NCBI GenBank assembly: GCA_018267435.1
Contig: JAFDYM010000111.1
Span: 1 to 17,445, forward strand
Reading direction: 5' to 3'
Length of the DNA stretch: 17,445 bases
Source: Bacteroidota bacterium
Lineage (GTDB): Bacteria > Bacteroidota > Bacteroidia > Chitinophagales > LD1
Within the stretch, counting starts at the first letter, position 1, and every line of letters starts with the position of its first letter. Below are positions 12,944 to 17,445 of the stretch, piece after piece. The translations under genes and the position numbers were made by a program. The notes under the pieces are model-generated. The model worked only from the letters and a program-made list of their open reading frames with translations, made no database searches and was not told the origin of the DNA.

Positions 12944-14443
12944 TTACTTCACCACAGTTAAGCTACCCTTAGCAGCTATCTTGTTTACAGTACCGAAAGC
13001 CCATTGATATGCACCAGCTGGTAAGCTGCTCACGTCCATCTGCGCGCTGAGGTACGACACCGGTACCTGCTGCATCAGTTTGCCCTCGGTGTTGTAGAGG
13101 AATAAGTAATTGTTAGGGTTGTAATGGTTGTAAGAAGTAAGGTCTATCTGTACTATATCTTTAGCAGGATTGGGGTATAGCCGCACCTTACTATCAATGT
13201 CTATATCTGCAATACCTGTAGTAATCGTGTCACAAGCACTACCTATTAGTGCTCCCATACGGTAGTGAACAATATTAGGGATAGAAAACGCATTATTGGT
13301 AGCAATAGGTAAGCCCCATTTTTCAAAATTGCAAGCCAAGCCTTTTTCATCTGGATTATTAATGGCATGCAAGGCATAAGTAAATCCTGTATAGTTTGCT
13401 AGATACATCTTTCCATTTGAACCTAATTGCATCTGATCAAACTTACCCAACTGTTCGTGGCTATCAGTCCAAAGAAAAACAACTTGTTCACTACTATCGA
13501 TGGATATCTCATTTAAATCGTATTGCCTAAGTATGTAAAGCGAGTTCACGTATATAAATCTATTATTGGGCGAAAAACACAACCCATTTCCACCACCACC
13601 AATTATTTTGGTTTGACCATAGAAAATAAATGTATCTATTGGGATGTCAACTTTTTGGGGATTACTGAAGACTCCTTCACATCTATCAAAATCTAAAATA
13701 ATCATAGGGCTTTTACCTGTAATGCTTGCATACTTGTTGCCGTCAGGTGAAAATGCAGACTGCCCTACGGCATCCGGCTCTTGCGATACCGCACCGATGA
13801 ACTGTTCCCTGTGCAGGGTAATGCCTTCCGCCGTAACTAGGTATATAAAATAGCCGTTGGTATTATACCTGCGCTGCACCAGCCACCAGTCGCGCCCGTT
13901 GGCATGTTGGCAGGCGGTCATCTTGCCATCCATAAATTTATTGTCATTTACCTGTACACGCTTTTGGCTTACATCGCCCAACCCTCCATCCAGTTCCATA
14001 TCTACAACCGAGTAATAGAGCCTATTAGTATAATACCAAGGCTCGTTGGCAAAGGAAAAGTCTTCCTGGCTTTGGTAAATGATATAGTACTCGTTATTGC
14101 GTTTAGGCAATACTAAAACATTCTGGCAGTCTGGAAATCCGTGACCATATTCTTGATTTACTAAATTATCTGCTAGTTGAAATCCATTAAACATACGGAT
14201 GCCATTAGCAGAATATACATTTACCCCTTCCGTAAAAAATTGCAATTCTCCATCTTTATCACATATGCTAACTATATTAACTAACGTATTAACAAATGGA
14301 TGAAAGCTTGATGTATCAATTGTTCCATTATCGTTAAAGGTTACCCTGCCCGCATAGCTACCACATACCCATGTCTTATCATATAACTGAGCAGCCAAGT
14401 ATTGGCTACAGAGGCAAAGCAAAATGACATATAGTGGCTTCAT
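12944..14443 (-). CDS. T9SS type A sorting domain-containing secreted protein
   Basis: A 499-residue exported protein. The signal peptide is MKPLYVILLCLCSQYLAAQ. The body (about 20-415) has repeated strand-like blocks of the form (F/Y)SPDG/N-x-(K/R)-(Y/F) (QSAFSPDGNKYAS, LCFSPNNRFIYVNS, LGSNGKMYLANYTG) that suggest a beta-propeller of WD40-like or PD40-like blades. The last 80 residues or so are a type IX secretion sorting domain with VRLYPNPAKDIVQIDL and the closing SLPAGAYQW-KGSLTVVK. It is probably delivered to the cell surface or medium by T9SS. The ligand or substrate is unknown. It follows comM by 12 nt on the same strand, perhaps as a read-through gene. The middle of the gene is visibly more AT-rich than its ends. 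Confidence 0.88.
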   Translation of the reverse strand: MKPLYVILLCLCSQYLAAQLYDKTWVCGSYAGRVTFNDNGTIDTSSFHPFVNTLVNIVSICDKDGELQFFTEGVNVYSANGIRMFNGFQLADNLVNQEYGHGFPDCQNVLVLPKRNNEYYIIYQSQEDFSFANEPWYYTNRLYYSVVDMELDGGLGDVSQKRVQVNDNKFMDGKMTACQHANGRDWWLVQRRYNTNGYFIYLVTAEGITLHREQFIGAVSQEPDAVGQSAFSPDGNKYASITGKSPMIILDFDRCEGVFSNPQKVDIPIDTFIFYGQTKIIGGGGNGLCFSPNNRFIYVNSLYILRQYDLNEISIDSSEQVVFLWTDSHEQLGKFDQMQLGSNGKMYLANYTGFTYALHAINNPDEKGLACNFEKWGLPIATNNAFSIPNIVHYRMGALIGSACDTITTGIADIDIDSKVRLYPNPAKDIVQIDLTSYNHYNPNNYLFLYNTEGKLMQQVPVSYLSAQMDVSSLPAGAYQWAFGTVNKIAAKGSLTVVK

Positions 14444-14455
14444 GGTATGCAGTGT

Positions 14456-15997
14456 TTACGCCCCCCAGTCTTCCCTGTCCAAGCTGCGGAACTGTATAGC
14501 CTCGGCTAGGTGCTCGTTGCGTATCTCTTCGCTGCCTGCTAGGTCGGCTATGGTGCGGCTTACTTTCAGTATACGGTCGTAGGCGCGGGCGCTCAGGTTT
14601 AGCTTGGCCATGGCGCGGCTCAGCAGGTTTTTGCCCACCTCGCTTATCTGGCATATTTCCTGCACGGTCTGTGCTTCCATTTGCGCATTGCTGTATATGC
14701 CCTGCTTATCGGCAAAGCGTTTCTCCTGCACCTCGCGCGCCTTTATTACGCGCTCGCGTATGCCTTGGCTATTGTCGGTTCTGCGCTCGCCCGCTAGTTC
14801 GTTAAACGATACGGGCGTTACCTCTACGTGCAGGTCGATACGGTCAAGCAGCGGGCCGCTTATTTTGTTTAGATATTTCTGTACCACACCCGGTGCGCAT
14901 ACGCACTCCTTATCGGGGTGGTTAAAGTAGCCACAAGGGCATGGGTTCATACTAGCTACCAACATAAAGCTGGCCGGGTAGGTAATAGAAAACTTAGAGC
15001 GCGATATGGTAACGCGACGCTCCTCCATAGGTTGGCGCATTACCTCAAGCACCGTGCGCTTAAACTCTGGCAACTCATCTAGAAACAATACGCCGTTGTG
15101 CGATAACGATATTTCGCCCGGCTGTGGGTTGCTACCGCCGCCTACAAGGGCTACGTCGCTAACCGTATGGTGCGGCGCACGGAAAGGGCGGCTATACATC
15201 AGCGACGACTCTTTGCCTAGCTTGCCTGCCACGCTGTGTATCTTGGTAGTTTCCAGTGCTTCGTTTAGGCTAAGCGGCGGCAGTATGGTGGGCATACGCT
15301 TGGCAAGCATGGTTTTGCCCGCACCTGGGGGGCCAATCAATATTACATTGTGTCCGCCTGCGGCAGCTATCTCCAGCGCGCGCTTTATGTTTTCTTGTCC
15401 CTTTACATCGCTAAAGTCGTAGTCGTTACTCTGTACATTGTTGGCAAACTCGGCACGGGTATCTACCACAGTAGGCTCTATGTGTTTGGTACCTTCCAAA
15501 AACTCCACTACCTCTGCTAGGCTTTCTACGCCTATTACATCTATGTTGTTTACTATGGCTGCTTCGCGTGCGTTTTGCTTGGGCAGTATAAAGCCCTTGA
15601 ATTTTTCTTTGCGCGCCTGTATAGCTATGGGCAGGGCACCCTTTATGGGCAGTACGCCACCATCAAGCGATAGCTCGCCCATTATGATGTATTTATCTAG
15701 CAGCTCGGTCTCTATTTTGCCATCGCCGGCTAGCATGCCTACGGCCATCGGTAAGTCGTAGCTGGTACCTTCTTTACGTATATCGGCAGGCGATAGGTTG
15801 ATGATGCTTTTGCGGCGTGGTGCCTCGTAGCCGCTTTGCCTTATGGCGGTGCCTATCCTAAACATCGACTCGCGAACGGCACTATCGGGCAGGCCCACTA
15901 CAAAGGTTTCTGGCTTGCCGGCTTCCACGCTTACTTCTACCGTTATAGTAGCTGCATCTACCCCATACACCGCACTGCCAAATGTTTTAACCAGCAT
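14456..15997 (-). CDS. comM: ComM/YifB family AAA+ ATPase (Mg-chelatase-like)
   Basis: A 513-residue protein of the ComM/YifB family at normal length. Residues 1-170 form the Lon-S16-like ChlI N-terminal domain (VGLPDSAVRES, INLSPADIRKEG). The AAA+ module has Walker A GPPGAGKT (222-229), Walker B GVLFLDE (302-308) and SHNGVLFLDELPEFKR. Cysteines C353, C355, C365 and C367 form a zinc-binding-like cluster in NPCPCGYFNHPDKECVC. The C-terminal Mg-chelatase domain ends with SARAYDRILKVSRTIADL and HLAEAIQFRSLD. In naturally transformable bacteria ComM is a hexameric helicase that helps integrate transforming DNA by branch migration. It is widespread in non-competent species too. It precedes the T9SS gene by 12 nt, probably sharing a transcript. 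No clear promoter consensus is seen upstream. Confidence 0.95.
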   Translation of the reverse strand: MLVKTFGSAVYGVDAATITVEVSVEAGKPETFVVGLPDSAVRESMFRIGTAIRQSGYEAPRRKSIINLSPADIRKEGTSYDLPMAVGMLAGDGKIETELLDKYIIMGELSLDGGVLPIKGALPIAIQARKEKFKGFILPKQNAREAAIVNNIDVIGVESLAEVVEFLEGTKHIEPTVVDTRAEFANNVQSNDYDFSDVKGQENIKRALEIAAAGGHNVILIGPPGAGKTMLAKRMPTILPPLSLNEALETTKIHSVAGKLGKESSLMYSRPFRAPHHTVSDVALVGGGSNPQPGEISLSHNGVLFLDELPEFKRTVLEVMRQPMEERRVTISRSKFSITYPASFMLVASMNPCPCGYFNHPDKECVCAPGVVQKYLNKISGPLLDRIDLHVEVTPVSFNELAGERRTDNSQGIRERVIKAREVQEKRFADKQGIYSNAQMEAQTVQEICQISEVGKNLLSRAMAKLNLSARAYDRILKVSRTIADLAGSEEIRNEHLAEAIQFRSLDREDWGA

Positions 15998-16118
15998 TTT
16001 ATATTGATATTAATTCGATTGTTATACGTAAGGCAAGTATACAAAAAGGTGGGGCTATTAGGCATAGCATTAACAATCAAATTATGCTTTTGTCGCTTTC
16101 TGCAATATATACCTAAAT

Positions 16119-16245
16119 AATTGCCGTCTGCTTTAGCTGACGGATAGTGCTAAAGCATAATATTGGACTTTAGTCCAACAAATAGTTTTGGCTAAAGCCA
16201 AATTCATTCTAGCATACAACCCGTTGACTAAAGTCAACGGCAATT
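16119..16245. repeat. Array of five CTTTAG/CTAAAG-core inverted repeats
   Basis: Five short inverted repeats with the same hexanucleotide core lie in 127 bp: CCGTCTGCTTTAGCTGACGG (16124-16143), TGCTAAAGCA (16148-16157), TTGGACTTTAGTCCAA (16163-16178), TTGGCTAAAGCCAA (16188-16201) and CCGTTGACTAAAGTCAACGG (16221-16240). The array is bounded by AATTGCCGT (16119-16127) and its complement ACGGCAATT (16237-16245). The outer two units are divergent copies of one 25-nt repeat in opposite orientation. No gene overlaps it. The surrounding gene-free stretch (15998-16357) is otherwise AT-rich, with nothing else I can name. Confidence 0.9.
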
Positions 16246-16357
16246 AAGAACATCACCAAAGCAACCCTTTACCACGTTAATTCGTAATAAAACAAAAAAG
16301 CAGTTGGCTAGGGTTGAACATACACAACCAATTGCCGAATTTTGCGCACTAATAATT

Positions 16358-17005
16358 ATGGCACTACGAAACCAAACATTGAAGGAGGAAATTTACAACA
16401 CCCTTAGCCATGGCGCTGGTGTGTTGTTCTGTGTAATAGCGGTGCCTATCCTCATTTTCTACGCGCTCGAGAAATCGAACATGGCTACTGTGTATAGTGT
16501 TAGCATTTTCGGCTTCGGTATGTTTATGGTGTACCTGTCGTCTACCTTGTTCCATGCCATACAGCACGATGGCGCCAAGCGCAAGTTTCAGGTGCTTGAC
16601 CATATCAGCATCTACCTACTTATAGCAGGTAGCTACACCCCGCTAGTGGTTAAGTTTCTGCATAAAGATACTGCCACGCTTTTTTTAAGTGTAATGTGGG
16701 GCATAGTGCTGCTGGGTAGCATACTCAAAATATTCTTTACGGGCAGGTTTGCCGTAGCTTCTACCATACTATACCTGGTACTTGGTTGGATGGCTGTATT
16801 CATAATCAAGCCTTTCTTTAACAATGTACCACTCGATGTGTTTTTGTGGCTATTGGGCGGCGGATTGCTATATACGGGCGGCGTATATTTTTACATGAAG
16901 GAACACAAGCCCTACCACCATGCTATATGGCATCTGTTTGTGCTAGGCGGTACCATTACCCACTACGTAGCTATATACATTAGCGCACCGCTAAAGGGGG
17001 TGTAG
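16358..17005 (+). CDS. Hemolysin III / YqfA (PAQR-like) membrane protein
   Basis: A 215-residue protein with seven membrane helices. I use the ATG at 16358. An upstream TTG (16304) would add 18 residues without family character. Conserved features are NTLSHGAG (14-21), YLSSTLFHA (59-67, with H66), LDHISIYLLIAGSYTPL (80-96) and HAIWHLFVLGGTITHY (188-203, with H188, H192 and H202). The Ser, Asp and His residues of PAQR/HlyIII proteins bind a metal, and the fold resembles ceramidase-type hydrolases. The name hemolysin comes from one Bacillus protein. The true role (membrane-energetics or lipid-linked) is unsettled. It converges directly on the minus-strand gene at 17006: the two stop codons are adjacent with no spacer. 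Confidence 0.9.
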   Translation: MALRNQTLKEEIYNTLSHGAGVLFCVIAVPILIFYALEKSNMATVYSVSIFGFGMFMVYLSSTLFHAIQHDGAKRKFQVLDHISIYLLIAGSYTPLVVKFLHKDTATLFLSVMWGIVLLGSILKIFFTGRFAVASTILYLVLGWMAVFIIKPFFNNVPLDVFLWLLGGGLLYTGGVYFYMKEHKPYHHAIWHLFVLGGTITHYVAIYISAPLKGV

Positions 17006-17445
17006 TTAAGCAAGTGCTTCTTCCAGTTCAGGGAATATAGCCGCGGTATCTTCTTTTCTCAATGCATCTAGATCGGCGCACATTTTTTTAAACTGCGGCA
17101 ACAAATGTGTTTCATCGGCAGCGTTCATAAACGTTACGCTGTTGCGGTATTCGTTTATGGCAAGGTCTAGCTTTAGGTGTCCTGTCAACTTATCTGCTTT
17201 TAGCCATTCTTCGCGGCCTGCTACTAGGTCCAGTTTGTGTTGCTTAGGAGGCTTTGGAGGGTTTGCTTTGGCGTAGTTTATCAGCCAATTTATATGCGCT
17301 TCTATTTTATCAGCAATTTTTTGCTTGGTGCTGGCGGGCAGTATACGCAAATTGTACTCCATAGGGTGGCGTAAGGTGTGTGGCATAAAATCATCTACTT
17401 CTGCCAAGCCGGCTTCTACCCATTCTCTATGAAAATCGGGTAGTG
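17006..17445 (-). CDS. C-terminal part of an unknown protein, possibly a Twitch-domain radical SAM protein (partial)
   Basis: The frame is open to the window edge, so the N-terminus is missing; the TTG at 17407 is an internal codon, because the reading continues upstream as LPDFHREWVEAGLAEVDDF. The visible 146 residues include DDFMPHTLRHPMEYNLRILPASTKQKIADKIEAHINWL, a basic Pro/Lys stretch (PPKPPKQHKLD), then a helix pair ending LRKEDTAAIFPELEEALA. The combination of DD-x-MPH, YN-x-RILP and a closing D-x-x-x-FPEL recalls the C-terminal region of Twitch-domain radical SAM proteins in Bacteroidota. That is from memory. The CxxxCxxC motif that would settle it lies outside the window. The gene ends adjacent to the hemolysin III gene. 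Confidence 0.55.
   Translation of the reverse strand, partial: LPDFHREWVEAGLAEVDDFMPHTLRHPMEYNLRILPASTKQKIADKIEAHINWLINYAKANPPKPPKQHKLDLVAGREEWLKADKLTGHLKLDLAINEYRNSVTFMNAADETHLLPQFKKMCADLDALRKEDTAAIFPELEEALA

Noticed and set aside
15836..16120. Plus-strand frame of 94 residues
   Set aside because: Its first half is antisense to the highly conserved comM N-terminus and the remainder is AT-rich spacer.
16119..16245. CRISPR array
   Set aside because: The units are palindromes of differing arm sequence with spacings of only 4-19 nt. There are no identical direct repeats with uniform spacers and no cas genes.

Overview
The window looks like chromosome from a member of the Bacteroidota, most likely a Chitinophagales/Sphingobacteriales-type bacterium. 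Four signs support this. One secreted protein ends in a type IX secretion (T9SS) sorting domain with a YPNP motif. One lipoprotein matches the Bacteroidota-specific DUF4296 type. Several start regions carry the Bacteroidota -7 promoter motif TAnnTTTG. The intergenic spacers hold several kinds of short repeat of the sort common in this phylum. Isoleucine is very often written ATA in most genes. I see no tRNA, rRNA, CRISPR array, prophage or transposase gene.

Layout. 172-1144 (minus): a small lipoprotein and a membrane protein with a SHOCT-like segment, probably co-transcribed. 1369-1665 (plus): an orphan 98-residue protein with a faint immunity-protein look, followed by a repeat-rich spacer. 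1837-2499 (minus): YggS/PLPBP. 2537-2881 (plus): the DUF4296-like lipoprotein. 2932-4929 (plus): both subunits of a succinyl-CoA:3-ketoacid-type CoA transferase, split by an unknown helical protein and a spacer made almost wholly of repeats. 4962-7320 (plus): a polytopic GT-C-like membrane protein overlapping a class IV aminotransferase by 20 nt. 7317-7706 (minus): a small secreted helical protein whose intrinsic terminator lies inside the opposing aminotransferase gene. 7786-9099 (plus): a class I photolyase with an intact Trp triad. 9324-10265 (plus): a Dps ferritin-like protein directly followed by a low-affinity iron permease family protein. 10333-12854 (plus): a DAO-family FAD oxidoreductase, then seryl-tRNA synthetase. 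12944-15997 (minus): ComM/YifB AAA+ ATPase, then the T9SS-exported protein; a strong bidirectional terminator separates this pair from serS. 16358-17005 (plus): a hemolysin III/PAQR-like membrane protein. 17006-17445 (minus): the C-terminal part of a protein that continues past the window edge.

Most genes are core metabolism, translation or stress functions. The photolyase, Dps and iron permease form a run of DNA-protection and iron functions, although the first is separated from the other two by a repeat. No clear defence or other novel multi-gene system is present. The least ordinary material is noncoding: an array of five inverted repeats sharing a CTTTAG/CTAAAG core (16119-16245); three copies of a hairpin-plus-tail element, two of which end just before start codons (4123, 4223, 10288); two oppositely oriented copies of a 47-bp repeat (1784, 9107); and a 7-bp tandem repeat (4011).
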